Part shown: piece by piece, positions 17,228 through 26,529 of the stretch
Layout: the number at the start of each line of letters is the position of its first letter
Position numbering within the stretch: the stretch's first letter is position 1
Made by a program: the position numbers and the translations under genes
Notes under the pieces: model-generated
Told to the model about the DNA's origin: nothing
Databases searched by the model: none
Seen by the model: only the letters and a program-made list of their open reading frames with translations
NCBI RefSeq assembly: GCF_001399455.2
Contig: NZ_LLEI02000021.1
Location: 558,001 to 622,000, forward strand
Origin: Vibrio bivalvicida
Lineage (GTDB): Bacteria; Pseudomonadota; Gammaproteobacteria; Enterobacterales; Vibrionaceae
Reading direction: 5' to 3'
Length of the DNA: 64,000 bases

Positions 17228-18823
17228 CTACAAAATACCCTGTTTACGCGCCATTTGATTGGCAATGTTTGGTGCATTCCATAAGCATGGCAGCAGGATG
17301 AATGAAACCGGGACTGCTGTAATTACAATAAATGACTGTAGAGCTGAGATACCACCTGAACCAATCGATATCAGCGTAATGGCGACGACGCCCATTGCCA
17401 CCCCCCAGAAGACGCGCATAGTCGAATTTGGCTCAGTTGAACCAGTAATGACGACACTAATGGTATAAGTCATTGAATCACCAGTAGTGACGATAAAGGT
17501 AGTGGTTAGAATCAAAAATAGTAGTGAAATGATCAGTGGAAATGGCAACTGAGCAGTAATGGCAAGCAAAACAGCAGGCAGATTGAAACCTTCAAAAGCA
17601 CCGGAAATAAGGCCAGGGCTGGCGAGTTCGAAAGCTAAACCACTGCCACCAACAATGCTGAACCAAAAACAGGTGATCAGTGGAGCGGCAATACTGATTG
17701 AAAGCACGAGTTGTCGAATTGTTCGACCACGAGATATTCTAGCAATGAAGATCGCCATCATTGGCCCGTAGCCAATAAACCAGCCCCAGAAGAACACAGT
17801 CCATCCACTCAGCCACTCCGTATCTTCGCGAAATAGTGCCATTGGAAAGAAGTTGTCGACCATCTTGCCGATGCCTTGCATATACCCATCAACGATAAAG
17901 CTTGTTGGACCAAAAATTAGCAGGTAACCAATAAGAGCAAGCGACAACAAAATATTGTAGCGACTAACAATTTGGATGCCTTTACTTACTCCACTCAGAG
18001 CCGATAGGGTGTAAGCGGCAATGGCGAATACGATGACAATTGTTTGAGTAGTAAAATTGTCTGGCACATCAAAAAGAACATTGAGAGCATAGCTGATCTG
18101 TAATCCAAGGAAGCCAATTGGCCCAATAGTTCCTGCTGCGACAGCAATTACGCTGGTAGCATCTGCAACGTGACCAATCCAGCCATTGATCGCTTTGTTA
18201 CCAAAGATAGGGTAAAGCAAGGTACGCGGCTTTAATGGCAGGCCTTTATCGTAATGTAAATGCATCAGGACGATAGAAGACAAGCAACCTAAGATCGCCC
18301 AAGCAAGAAATCCCCAGTGCATAAAAGATTGGGACAAGGCGTTAATCGCCATTGAGTGAAGAGAGGTTTCACCATAGATTGGAGGTGGTGAAACGAAATG
18401 AGCAATAGGTTCAGCAGCAGCCCAGAAAACCCCTCCACCTGCAAGTAGAGTACATAAAACGATAGAAAGCCATTTGAATGTCTCGAGTTCTGGGCTAGCG
18501 ACTCCACCAAGTCGGACACAGCCTGTTCTACCCAGTGCGATAACCAGACCAATGATAAAGTTGAGTAACAGCAGAACTTGCCAAAACGCTCCAAAATACT
18601 GGGTAGATGACGAAAACCCGATATTAACCCACTCAGACAGCAATGTGGTGTCGAATAGAGCGAGAGCAACAAAGAAAGCAAGAAAGCTTCCACTTAGTAG
18701 AAATACGGGGTTATTCAGTTCAAATTTATCAAAGGTGGAGGATAAGCGTGTGCGATGATTTGTAGCAGTTTCATTTGAACCTTGGCTTAAGGGACATGGG
18801 AGTGACTGCGTCAGGTTAGGCAT
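17228..18823 (-). CDS. BCCT-family betaine/carnitine/choline-type transporter
   Basis: 531 aa with about 12 predicted TM segments. The family signature is clear: GGGVFWAAAEPIAHF near 130-145 and GWTVFFWGWFIGYGPMMAIF leading into ARISRGRTIRQLV near 340-372. BCCT carriers import compatible solutes or other quaternary ammonium compounds with Na+ or H+, usually for osmotic protection or as nutrients. A hydrophilic N-terminal tail of about 40 residues precedes TM1. Some conserved tryptophans are replaced (WGWFIGYG where WAWW.. is common), so the substrate may be unusual. It is monocistronic; a promoter is expected in the 208-bp gap toward the hybrid kinase gene. Confidence 0.9.
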   Translation of the reverse strand: MPNLTQSLPCPLSQGSNETATNHRTRLSSTFDKFELNNPVFLLSGSFLAFFVALALFDTTLLSEWVNIGFSSSTQYFGAFWQVLLLLNFIIGLVIALGRTGCVRLGGVASPELETFKWLSIVLCTLLAGGGVFWAAAEPIAHFVSPPPIYGETSLHSMAINALSQSFMHWGFLAWAILGCLSSIVLMHLHYDKGLPLKPRTLLYPIFGNKAINGWIGHVADATSVIAVAAGTIGPIGFLGLQISYALNVLFDVPDNFTTQTIVIVFAIAAYTLSALSGVSKGIQIVSRYNILLSLALIGYLLIFGPTSFIVDGYMQGIGKMVDNFFPMALFREDTEWLSGWTVFFWGWFIGYGPMMAIFIARISRGRTIRQLVLSISIAAPLITCFWFSIVGGSGLAFELASPGLISGAFEGFNLPAVLLAITAQLPFPLIISLLFLILTTTFIVTTGDSMTYTISVVITGSTEPNSTMRVFWGVAMGVVAITLISIGSGGISALQSFIVITAVPVSFILLPCLWNAPNIANQMARKQGIL

Positions 18824-19031
18824 TAATAAGTTCGCTATTTTGTCGCCAATAAGTTCAACTGGCTATTGCATTTCCCTCACTCCATTTCGCAAGAATTGTG
18901 AGGTGTGTCAAAAAGCGGCGTATGCTAACACAGTTATTTATAAAAAGCGCAACCTTTCTCCAGTGAGGGTGGCCATTACCATCACCTTTGCAGAAAGAAC
19001 CAACTTGATAAGTTGGGTAAGGCAAATATAA

Positions 19032-20996
19032 CTATGTTCCTTGATCGTTGCGCTTATTAAGAGAACCACTCAGCGCCACCTTATCTTTTAGCCAAGGCAA
19101 CTGGTCATGTAGGGTGCTACTTATTTGCTCAGGTTGAACGGGCTTAGATAAAAAATCGTTCATGCCTGCTTCGTAGCACTGCTCTCTGTGCTCTTTCATA
19201 ACGTTTGCGGTTATGGCGATAATCGGTACGGTTTTGGTCCAACCGTTGCGGTCTCGGAGAGTTTTTGTTGCCTCGTATCCGTCCATTATCGGCATATGGC
19301 AATCCATTAAAATGGCATCAAATGTTTGCTGTTCACATAGGTCGATTGCCTCTTTACCATTACTGGCAATCACGGCTTCAATACCGAGTAGGTTAAGCAT
19401 TCCTTTAATTATTTGCTGGTTAACGCGAGTATCTTCGACAATAAGTACTGATACGCCTTGGCTTACTTTCTGATGTACAACTAATTCGGGGGTATTTGGT
19501 GGTTTGGGCTTGAAGTTGATTAGATTTTGCTGAACAGGTATAGGTTGAGTTTGAACTGATGTTGTCGTAGCACGACTGACATGGAGTGGTATAGCAAAAT
19601 AAAAACTACTACCAAGACCCAGTTCACTGATTACTTTTAGCTCGCCACCCATCATTTCGACTATTTTTTGGCTAATAGCGAGGCCTAGCCCTGTTCCTCC
19701 ATACTGGCGAGTAGTGCTGCCATCGGCTTGCTGAAATTTTTCGAAGATGGCTTCGAGTTTGTCTTTGTGGATCCCGATACCAGAGTCTTTGACTTCAATA
19801 TATAACAGCTTGGCTTCTTCACTGATAGATGTGGTGACTTTTAACTCTACAAACCCTTGTTCGGTAAATTTTAGTGCGTTACCGACTAGGTTATTGAGTA
19901 CTTGTTTAAGCCTTGCAGGATCCCCATCGACGCAATCTGGCAATCCAGAGTCTATGTTACATCGATATGTCAGCTCTTTTTGAGTTGCACGTAAATTGAA
20001 CTCGTTGGAGAGTTGCTGAAGTAACTCGTTGATATTGTACTGGGTGTTATCAAGTTCAAAATGACCGGCTTCTATTTTAGAAAAATCGAGGACCTCGTTG
20101 ATGATATCGAGCAAGGTATCCGAAGAAGATAAAAGAATATTAATATAGTTCTTTTGAGTCTCGTTTAATTCGGTACTCTTAAGCAAGGCTGCAATACCGA
20201 CAATACCATTCATAGGAGTGCGAATTTCGTGGCTCATATTGGCGAGAAACTCGCTTTTTTTAACATTGGCAACTTCTGCTTTTTGTTTGGAATCTAAAAG
20301 CTGACTGTAATTGACTTCAAGCTGTTCGATACACTGATTATATTTGCTGCGTAGAGTGGTTAATTCATCATTAAACGGTCTCGTCGTATTTGCAATCTTA
20401 GGTGGTGTTGCGCCGTTTGAAAAATCTGACATGGTGCTAGAGATCTCTCTTATCGGTTTTATAATTAGTTTAATGACTAGCATAAGTAAACTGGTAACTA
20501 TGACACTAGTTTGAAGCAGTGTGACCCCTAGTAAGAACATAAAATCTTTCCACAGCTTGGCATGAATTGGAGCTAAGTCTGTTTCTACTACGAGTGAACC
20601 AAGGTCAAACTGCTTTTCTCCGAGTGAATGGGTCAATGGCCATTGCCTAGAGAGCTTTTGTGAGCCTTCAATGTCGCCTAATGAGATCAAAGTAGAGGCG
20701 CTGTCCTCGATGATGACAGAGTCGATATGGGGAAGCTGAAAAATGCCTTGGGCTTGGGTCTCAAGCAAAGCGGTATCGACCACCCACAGGCTAGAATTGA
20801 GACTACTTAGGTAACTATGTTCAACTTCAGAGAACTTCTGCTCAAGAGATTTTAATTCGCCCTGGTAACCCAAATAAAAGTTAACGCTTGCAATCGCGAC
20901 AGCAAGCACACTGCTGATCAGCAACGTAGCGACAACCAACTGTTTAGTAATGCTTAAGCTTCTAGAATGGCTCACATTTTTTCCTTTTATGTGCAA
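19032..20996 (-). CDS. Hybrid sensor histidine kinase with receiver domain
   Basis: 654 aa. TM1 (about 18-40), a short periplasmic loop (about 41-150), TM2 (about 155-180), a HAMP-like linker, HisKA with the [13 protein letters not shown]-box (about 255), an ATPase domain with LVGNALKF and [18 protein letters not shown], and a C-terminal receiver with phospho-acceptor Asp in [18 protein letters not shown]. There is no Hpt domain, so an external phosphotransfer protein is needed. It is divergent from a periplasmic SBP_bac_3 protein gene 77 bp away, which may be its signal partner (inference). Signal and output unknown. Confidence 0.9.
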   Translation of the reverse strand: MHIKGKNVSHSRSLSITKQLVVATLLISSVLAVAIASVNFYLGYQGELKSLEQKFSEVEHSYLSSLNSSLWVVDTALLETQAQGIFQLPHIDSVIIEDSASTLISLGDIEGSQKLSRQWPLTHSLGEKQFDLGSLVVETDLAPIHAKLWKDFMFLLGVTLLQTSVIVTSLLMLVIKLIIKPIREISSTMSDFSNGATPPKIANTTRPFNDELTTLRSKYNQCIEQLEVNYSQLLDSKQKAEVANVKKSEFLANMSHEIRTPMNGIVGIAALLKSTELNETQKNYINILLSSSDTLLDIINEVLDFSKIEAGHFELDNTQYNINELLQQLSNEFNLRATQKELTYRCNIDSGLPDCVDGDPARLKQVLNNLVGNALKFTEQGFVELKVTTSISEEAKLLYIEVKDSGIGIHKDKLEAIFEKFQQADGSTTRQYGGTGLGLAISQKIVEMMGGELKVISELGLGSSFYFAIPLHVSRATTTSVQTQPIPVQQNLINFKPKPPNTPELVVHQKVSQGVSVLIVEDTRVNQQIIKGMLNLLGIEAVIASNGKEAIDLCEQQTFDAILMDCHMPIMDGYEATKTLRDRNGWTKTVPIIAITANVMKEHREQCYEAGMNDFLSKPVQPEQISSTLHDQLPWLKDKVALSGSLNKRNDQGT

Positions 20997-21073
20997 GGTT
21001 TCCTATAAATAGCCTAGTATTACAACAATGAATTTGCGTACGAATTTGTGAAAAATAATTAACGGAGGTAAGG

Positions 21074-21835
21074 ATGCCCAAGTTTTACCATTTGCTATTG
21101 TGTGTGATTGGCGTTTTATTCACTAGTCAGTCTTACTCTGGGGAAAAAGTAAACTACTACGTTATTGCTAACCAAGCTCAGCCATTTCAGATTGAACGTA
21201 ATGGAGAGCAACACTCCGGGATTGTGTCAGATATTGTGGCTGAAATTTTTACTGATAGTCGTTACGATTTGGTTTATCACACTTACCCATTTAATCGCAT
21301 GATTTCTATCTTAGAAGCAGGAGGAACAGAAAACTGGATTACTTACGGTAGCCCGAAGTGGGGGAAAGTGCAGTCAGAGAACTTATCAGACTTGCCAATA
21401 TATACGGTGCGTCATGCCTTAGTCACTAGCCAAATTACGCCTTTTATTTACCAAGATATTTCTTCATTGGGGAGTAAAGGGATGGTGCTACTGCTTGGGT
21501 TCGATTATCCGGAATTAATGCCGTATATAAAGCAAGGAAAGATGGAAGAGATACGCGTTAAAGATTATCAGGCAGCGTTCAGTATTTTAAAGCGTTTACC
21601 TGAAGATACGGTTTTTGTCGAAATGGAATCTCGTGTGAAATATCATCTTGGCCGTCTTGGTCTGCCTCGTTACGAATATAGGATTGATGGTTTTAGTGAT
21701 GTGATCCCTGATTACCCGATCCATCTTGCATTTTCATCGTCTATAGATCCTGCTATACAGAAATTCATTAATCGCAGGCTAGCTGAAATAGCGGAAGATG
21801 GAACGTTGGAAGAAATAGTCAACCGCTACATATAA
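21074..21835 (+). CDS. Periplasmic substrate-binding (SBP_bac_3-like) protein
   Basis: 253 aa. Signal peptide 1-22 (ending YSG), then an amino-acid-type binding fold: VNYYVIANQAQPFQIERNGEQHSGIVSDIVAEIF and the RYDLVYHTYPFNRMISILEAGG motif. The end TLEEIVNRYI resembles the C-terminus of family 3 solute-binding proteins. No ABC permease is adjacent; instead it is divergent from a hybrid sensor kinase, so a sensory rather than transport role is possible. Ribosome site GGAGG (21064-21068) supports the ATG. Confidence 0.8.
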   Translation: MPKFYHLLLCVIGVLFTSQSYSGEKVNYYVIANQAQPFQIERNGEQHSGIVSDIVAEIFTDSRYDLVYHTYPFNRMISILEAGGTENWITYGSPKWGKVQSENLSDLPIYTVRHALVTSQITPFIYQDISSLGSKGMVLLLGFDYPELMPYIKQGKMEEIRVKDYQAAFSILKRLPEDTVFVEMESRVKYHLGRLGLPRYEYRIDGFSDVIPDYPIHLAFSSSIDPAIQKFINRRLAEIAEDGTLEEIVNRYI

Positions 21836-21883
21836 TCGATTTTTAACCCATACTTTTACAGTCTGTGTAGTGAGGAATAAGCA

Positions 21884-22819
21884 TTGTTAAAGCGAGGGTT
21901 ATTTTGGCTGATAGTATTTTGCCCTACCTTATTCTGGCTAGGGCTTTCTTTCTATGAGTCTACATGGTGGATTGAAAACCTAGTTGCTTTTCCAGCGATT
22001 TTCTTGGTTACCTACTGGATTATGTTCGGCATATTGCTTAGTTGTAAGCAATGGGCGGCAGCGCTTGTCTGTCTGATCTCGTCTGGAGTGTTTTATTTGC
22101 TGACACCAAATTCGACTCGAATCCTAACCGCCAATTGTGTAAACCCCATTACAGTGACGCAATTCAATCTCTATTACGACAATGATAACGTAAACGGATT
22201 CATCAACTATTTGCTCGTCAATTCAAGTGATTTAGTAATTTTGCAGGAAGTTGCACCGGAAATAGGCGACAAACTTAGAATGCTTGATGACGTCTATCCC
22301 TTTTATTATGGTGGTCAAGAGGGGATTGGCTATCCATCAAGTCAGATGGTACTAAGTCGGTCTCCACTCAAAGAAATGTCTGTTTTCATGACACCTGATG
22401 AACAAGCGATTATTCGTGGAACATGGCACCCCAATAAGCATATTGATATCACTCTTATGGTTGCTCATCCGACTTCACCAAGGACGAAGGAACTGTGGTA
22501 TCGACGTAATGCAATTATTCGCACTATTGAGTCGTTAAACCAGCTTTATCCTAGTGACGAGGTGCTGGTTGTTGGAGATTTTAACCTCTCATCTGTGAGT
22601 CTTCGATTTAGCAAGATGTTTCCTAGTTTTCAAACCGCCCCTGTAGCGAGCTGGCCAAACTGGGCGAATCAGTTTCAAACTCCTGATTTTACGATGATTG
22701 CAATTGACCATTTATGGTTAAAATCGAGTCAAAGTGGTAGAAGAATCTGTGAGCGTAGAAGTATAGAAAAACCAAATGGCTCCGATCACAAGATAGTTGT
22801 GACGAAAATTGGTTATTGA
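21884..22819 (+). CDS. Membrane-anchored endonuclease/exonuclease/phosphatase-fold protein
   Basis: 311 aa, starting at a TTG (21884). About three N-terminal TM segments (4-82) are followed by an EEP domain with QEV (metal-binding Glu, about 121-123), AHP..PR, GDFNLS (about 235-240), IDHLW and GSDHK, the complete active-site set of the DNase I-like fold. Substrates of such proteins range from nucleic acids to phospholipids; here the anchor points to a periplasm-facing enzyme. Start choice is tentative because the only upstream ribosome-like sequence is GAGGAATAAG (21871-21880). It follows the binding-protein gene by 48 bp and may be co-transcribed. Confidence 0.75.
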   Translation: MLKRGLFWLIVFCPTLFWLGLSFYESTWWIENLVAFPAIFLVTYWIMFGILLSCKQWAAALVCLISSGVFYLLTPNSTRILTANCVNPITVTQFNLYYDNDNVNGFINYLLVNSSDLVILQEVAPEIGDKLRMLDDVYPFYYGGQEGIGYPSSQMVLSRSPLKEMSVFMTPDEQAIIRGTWHPNKHIDITLMVAHPTSPRTKELWYRRNAIIRTIESLNQLYPSDEVLVVGDFNLSSVSLRFSKMFPSFQTAPVASWPNWANQFQTPDFTMIAIDHLWLKSSQSGRRICERRSIEKPNGSDHKIVVTKIGY

Positions 22820-22891
22820 TATCGATTCTCACTTGCAAACAGGGTATCCTTGCTCATCTAGTTGATTTTGCCGAGAGAAAGGAAGCTCACC

Positions 22892-23260
22892 ATGAGTAAT
22901 TTAGCTATCACAGAAATTAAATCGTTTGTTCCAAGTAAGGACTTCAACGAATCTCAACGATTTTATCAAGCACTGGGTTTTGAAGTAGCCTCTGTATTTG
23001 GTGATGTCGCTTACTTAAGGCGCGAAAGCCACGCGTTTTTACTGCAAAACTACTACAATGTTGAGCATGCAGAAAACACCATGATGCACATACTGGTTGA
23101 GGATGCGAACAGTTGGTTTAGCCATGTCAAAGCCTCGCAGATAGAGCAAAACTTTAGTTGTAAGGTGACTAACTTGATCGAACAGCCTTGGGGGATGCTA
23201 GAGTTCTGCGTGATTGATCCATCTGGCGTGTTGTGGAGAATTGCGCAAAATATTCGTTAA
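22892..23260 (+). CDS. VOC-family (glyoxalase/bleomycin-resistance-like) protein
   Basis: 122 aa from the ATG at 22892 with GAAAGGAAG just upstream; a longer TTG frame (22862) lacks a ribosome site. The sequence KSFVPSKDFNESQRFYQALGFEVA is the first beta-alpha-beta-beta-beta unit of the vicinal oxygen chelate fold, and GVLWRIAQNIR is the typical end (normally GHLWRI / NLWRI). Members bind metal or hydrophobic drugs; the function here is unknown. It sits alone on the strand before a tiny ORF. Confidence 0.8.
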   Translation: MSNLAITEIKSFVPSKDFNESQRFYQALGFEVASVFGDVAYLRRESHAFLLQNYYNVEHAENTMMHILVEDANSWFSHVKASQIEQNFSCKVTNLIEQPWGMLEFCVIDPSGVLWRIAQNIR

Positions 23261-23336
23261 ATCTATATCAGTTGAAGTCGAGTAGAGCTAGCTATAGAAT
23301 TGCCGCTCCTTTCATATCTCATTTGTTTGAGGACTT

Positions 23337-23483
23337 ATGAGCAGTGCACAAGTTGCGGCGTCATTCTCGCAAGCAGCCGTTTCACCTAAGCGTGAAGTGA
23401 TGCTAAGAGAGTTTTTGGCGTTAGCAAAAATGGCATCGGCGATTGCCTTACCATTATTGCTGTTGTCTCTGGCTTGGATTTAG
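23337..23483 (+). CDS. Small single-TM protein (48 aa)
   Basis: ATG 23337 with GAGGA upstream, ending at TAG 23481-23483. The product is MSSAQVAASFSQAAVSPKRE... followed by a hydrophobic helix ASAIALPLLLLSLAWI at the C-terminus. A terminator lies 6 bases after the stop, which supports a real transcription unit. Homology is unknown. It may be a small tail-anchored membrane protein. Confidence 0.45.
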   Translation: MSSAQVAASFSQAAVSPKREVMLREFLALAKMASAIALPLLLLSLAWI

Positions 23484-23488
23484 TCCAG

Positions 23489-23513
23489 AGCACACAACAC
23501 AAGGATGTGTGCT
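23489..23513. terminator. Terminator between the small ORF and fumC
   Basis: AGCACACA (23489-23496) pairs with TGTGTGCT (23506-23513), followed on the plus strand by TTCTGGTTT. It lies between convergent genes. Confidence 0.6.
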
Positions 23514-23537
23514 TTCTGGTTTGACCTACCAAATACG

Positions 23538-24938
23538 TTATTCAGCGACACCGCCTTTAGTGAGCTTAGTTGGGTTCAACAAACGCTCTAGTGTTGCACG
23601 ATCTAAATCAGTTTCACGTTCAGCAACATCAATAATCGCTTCACCTTCTTTGTAGGCCTTCTTCGCAATCTCCGCTGCTTTCAGGTAGCCAATCACTGGG
23701 TTTAATGCTGTCACCAGAATTGGATTTTTTGCCAGTGCTACTTCGAGGTTGTCTCCACGAACTTTAAATGTTGCGATTGCTTTATCTGCCAGTGCTGTTG
23801 CGCTGTTTGCTAGTAAATCAATACTTTCAAGTACGTTATGGGCAATAACTGGTAGCATAACATTTAATTGAAAATTACCTGATTGGCCAGCAACCGTGAT
23901 TGTTGTGTCATTACCGATAACTTGTGCTGCTGCCATGGCTGCCGCCTCTGGAATTACAGGGTTCACTTTTCCCGGCATGATAGATGAACCAGGCTGAAGG
24001 CCTTGAAGTTCGATTTCCCCCAAACCTGCCAGTGGGCCAGAGTTCATCCAACGTAAATCGTTGGCTATCTTCATTGTGGCTACCGCAGCAGTTTTTAACT
24101 GACCTGAAAGCGCGACAATTGCATCTTGGCAGCTTAGGTTATAAAAGAAGTTCTCGCTCGAAGTAAAATCAATACGTGTTGCTTGCGCTAGATTGTCTGC
24201 AAACTTAGTCGCGAATCTAGGGTCTGCGTTAATACCCGTACCAACAGCCGTACCACCTTGCGCTAAGGCTTTGACTGCAATCAGAGATTGTTCAATGCCC
24301 GTTTTTGCTTGTTCGATTTGGAATTGCCAGCCACCTAGTTCTTGGTCGAAAGTAATTGGCATCGCATCCATCAAGTGTGTGCGGCCAGTTTTTACACTCT
24401 CGCCAACTTCAGCTCGTTTATCGCTTAGCACTTTAGATAGATGGTTTAACGCTGGGATAAGCTGCGTTTGTATGGCTAATACGGAGCTAATTTGTATCGC
24501 TGTTGGGACAACGTCATTACTGCTTTGACCCATGTTAACGTGGTCGTTAGGATTCACATCACCGCCAAGTAGCTGTGAGGCGAGGGTCGCGATCACTTCG
24601 TTTGCGTTCATGTTTGAGCTCGTGCCAGACCCTGTTTGATAGACATCAATTGGGAAATGTTCTAGATGCCGTCCGTCTATGATGGCTTGTGCGGCATCAC
24701 CAATGGCCTGGGCGATATCACCTTCCAACAGCCCAAGCTGCGCATTGGTAAGGGCGGCAGTTTGTTTAATGTAGGCGAGAGCTTTAATAAAGCCTTCTGG
24801 CATTGCATGTTTGCTGAAATGAAAGTTATCAACCGCTCGTTGTGTTTGTGCTTGATAGAGAGCATTAAGAGGGACTTTTACCTCTCCCATACTGTCTTTC
24901 TCGGTACGAAATTCTTGTGCAGTAGGGCGTTGAGTCAT
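23538..24938 (-). CDS. fumC: Class II fumarate hydratase
   Basis: 466 aa, the expected FumC size. The fumarase/aspartase signature GSSIMPGKVNPV is intact (about 317-328), with TGSGTSSNMNANEV (about 96-110) and the SSNDVVPTA segment (active-site residues). It interconverts fumarate and malate in the TCA cycle without an Fe-S cluster, so it works under iron shortage or oxidative stress. It is downstream of a small gene preceded by a Fur box, matching the known Fur-controlled fagA-fumC arrangement of Pseudomonas. The two genes are 17 bp apart and probably one operon. Confidence 0.97.
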   Translation of the reverse strand: MTQRPTAQEFRTEKDSMGEVKVPLNALYQAQTQRAVDNFHFSKHAMPEGFIKALAYIKQTAALTNAQLGLLEGDIAQAIGDAAQAIIDGRHLEHFPIDVYQTGSGTSSNMNANEVIATLASQLLGGDVNPNDHVNMGQSSNDVVPTAIQISSVLAIQTQLIPALNHLSKVLSDKRAEVGESVKTGRTHLMDAMPITFDQELGGWQFQIEQAKTGIEQSLIAVKALAQGGTAVGTGINADPRFATKFADNLAQATRIDFTSSENFFYNLSCQDAIVALSGQLKTAAVATMKIANDLRWMNSGPLAGLGEIELQGLQPGSSIMPGKVNPVIPEAAAMAAAQVIGNDTTITVAGQSGNFQLNVMLPVIAHNVLESIDLLANSATALADKAIATFKVRGDNLEVALAKNPILVTALNPVIGYLKAAEIAKKAYKEGEAIIDVAERETDLDRATLERLLNPTKLTKGGVAE

Positions 24939-24955
24939 TGTTAGGTCCTTTTGAA

Positions 24956-25336
24956 TTAGTCTAATGGCGCTTGTATGCGCTGTAGTTGTTGTTTTAGGTG
25001 CAAAAACTGAACATCACCATCTTCCCATTGATAGTAGTAGCGCTTTAGGCACATCAATGGGGTATGGATAGAGTCTAGGCAGACTCGACGAAAAATTCGG
25101 CTGCGTAATGGATCTTGAATCGCATCAAGCAGGTGAAAATAGAGTTGGCGCAGGAAAAGCTCACACAGAAGTGGATTTTCGTTGTCGGCTCCAGACTCGT
25201 ATTGAGACGCCAGCAACATGCCCCAATGTATGTAGTCGTGAATGACATCAGGTTCAAATCCACATTGAGTATAACGATCAAGAAATCGATCCTGAGATTT
25301 GTAGAATGCGTTATAAAGCAATTGTTGATTATCCAT
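24956..25336 (-). CDS. FagA-like small protein upstream of fumC
   Basis: 126 aa from the ATG at 25336 (GAGGTG ribosome site; an in-frame GTG six bases earlier overlaps that site). The protein is helical and rich in aromatic and charged residues (LFLRQLYFHLLDAIQDPLRSRIF), with no enzyme motif. In Pseudomonas a small gene called fagA (Fur-associated) precedes fumC under Fur control; here position and a strong Fur box agree, but I have not been able to compare sequences, so the name is by context only. Function unknown. Confidence 0.65.
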   Translation of the reverse strand: MDNQQLLYNAFYKSQDRFLDRYTQCGFEPDVIHDYIHWGMLLASQYESGADNENPLLCELFLRQLYFHLLDAIQDPLRSRIFRRVCLDSIHTPLMCLKRYYYQWEDGDVQFLHLKQQLQRIQAPLD

Positions 25337-25352
25337 ATGCACCTCAGTTTAA

Positions 25353-25371
25353 TGTAATGATAATTATTATC
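25353..25371. promoter_or_regulatory. Fur box of the fagA-like/fumC operon
   Basis: The 19-mer matches the Fur consensus GATAATGATAATCATTATC at 16 of 19 positions (core AATGATAATTATTATC). It ends 17 bp upstream of the fagA-like start codon, so iron-replete Fur would repress the operon. Confidence 0.8.
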
Positions 25372-25457
25372 AATTAAATTTTTCGAATCAACCCTTTGTT
25401 TTGTGGTGGATTTCGATTGTGAGGGGTTGGGCTCAATTCTTTGTGGTCAAAAAAATA

Positions 25458-25487
25458 AAAGCCCTGCTAAATGTTTAGCAGGGCTTT
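25458..25487 (-). terminator. Terminator upstream of the fagA-like operon
   Basis: AAAGCCCTGCTAAA (25458-25471) pairs perfectly with TTTAGCAGGGCTTT (25474-25487), and the minus strand continues into TATTTTTTTG. This ends the yghU transcript only if it read leftward; yghU ends at 25508, so this is its terminator. Confidence 0.85.
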
Positions 25488-25507
25488 GAGAGATCTATTA
25501 GATAGGA

Positions 25508-26365
25508 CTAAGCTTTTAATGCCATTACTTTATCGATATCTTCAGCACTGTGGCGCTCAGGAACTTGCTCCCAATCCTCACCCCAAGCTCGGTTAACAAT
25601 ACGACCGCGTTGCACAGCTTGTCGAGCTTCAATTTGCTCTGCCCAGCGTTTCAAGTTTTTGTAGCTATCAACATCTAGGAATTCTGCAGCATCATAGGTT
25701 TTACCTAGCACTAGGTTGCCATACCAAGGCCAGATAGCAATATCGGCGATACTGTACTCTTCACCCGCGATGAAAGTGTTGTTTGCCAGCTGTTTGTCGA
25801 GAACATCTAACTGGCGTTTTGTTTCCATTGCAAAGCGATTGATCGGGTATTCGAACTTCTCCGGCGCGTAGGCGTAGAAGTGACCAAATCCACCACCAAG
25901 GTAAGGGGCAGAACCCTGAAGCCAAAACAACCAGTTCATGACTTGAGTTTTTGCAGTAACTTCACTTGGCAGGAAGTGGCCGAATTTCTCTGCAAGGTAA
26001 AGCAGAATATTGCCTGACTCAAAAACATTAATCGGAGTATCGCCTGATTGGTCAACTAATGCAGGAATTTTTGAGTTTGGGTTTATCTCAACGAAGCCGG
26101 AACCAAACTGGTCGCCTTCGCCAATATTAATTAAGTATGCGTCGTACTCGGCTTCCTTCACGCCGAGTGCAAGCAATTCTTCGAGCATGATTGTGACTTT
26201 CTGACCATTTGGAGTACCCATTGAATGGAGCTGGAGAGGGTGCTGACCAACAGGTAACGTTTTTTCGTGACGGGCACCAGAATCAGGACGATTGATGCTT
26301 GCCCATTGGCCGCCATTCTCGTCGTCTATTTTCCAGACTTTGGGTGGTACGTATTGGTTTGTCAT
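25508..26365 (-). CDS. yghU: Glutathione-dependent disulfide-bond oxidoreductase YghU
   Basis: 285 aa, nearly identical in plan to E. coli YghU: a long N-terminal extension with VWKIDDENGG and INRPDSGARHEKTLPVGQHP, then a thioredoxin-like GST domain with LHSMGTPNGQKVTIMLEELL and FESGNILLYLAEKFG, and a C-terminal helical domain. YghU-type (Nu) GSTs bind two glutathiones and reduce disulfides and organic peroxides. The gene is alone and has its own terminator. Cytosolic. Confidence 0.93.
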   Translation of the reverse strand: MTNQYVPPKVWKIDDENGGQWASINRPDSGARHEKTLPVGQHPLQLHSMGTPNGQKVTIMLEELLALGVKEAEYDAYLINIGEGDQFGSGFVEINPNSKIPALVDQSGDTPINVFESGNILLYLAEKFGHFLPSEVTAKTQVMNWLFWLQGSAPYLGGGFGHFYAYAPEKFEYPINRFAMETKRQLDVLDKQLANNTFIAGEEYSIADIAIWPWYGNLVLGKTYDAAEFLDVDSYKNLKRWAEQIEARQAVQRGRIVNRAWGEDWEQVPERHSAEDIDKVMALKA

Positions 26366-26426
26366 TGTTATTCCTTATTCAGATTGTTATCCGGCAATAC
26401 TAAAGGTTGGGATATATCGAACGGAT

Positions 26427-26449
26427 AAAAAGCCCACATGGAGCTTTTT
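26427..26449. terminator. Hairpin downstream of the HAD phosphatase gene
   Basis: AAAAAGC (26427-26433) pairs with GCTTTTT (26443-26449); the T-run is in the stem. It lies about 80 bp after the HAD stop codon on the minus strand and upstream of yghU. Confidence 0.5.
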
Positions 26450-26529
26450 ATTAGAACAACTGGTTATTGAAGGTTGGCAAAGGATATAAGCAATGACTAA
26501 AATGCCAATTCTATTGAACCCAACAGCAA

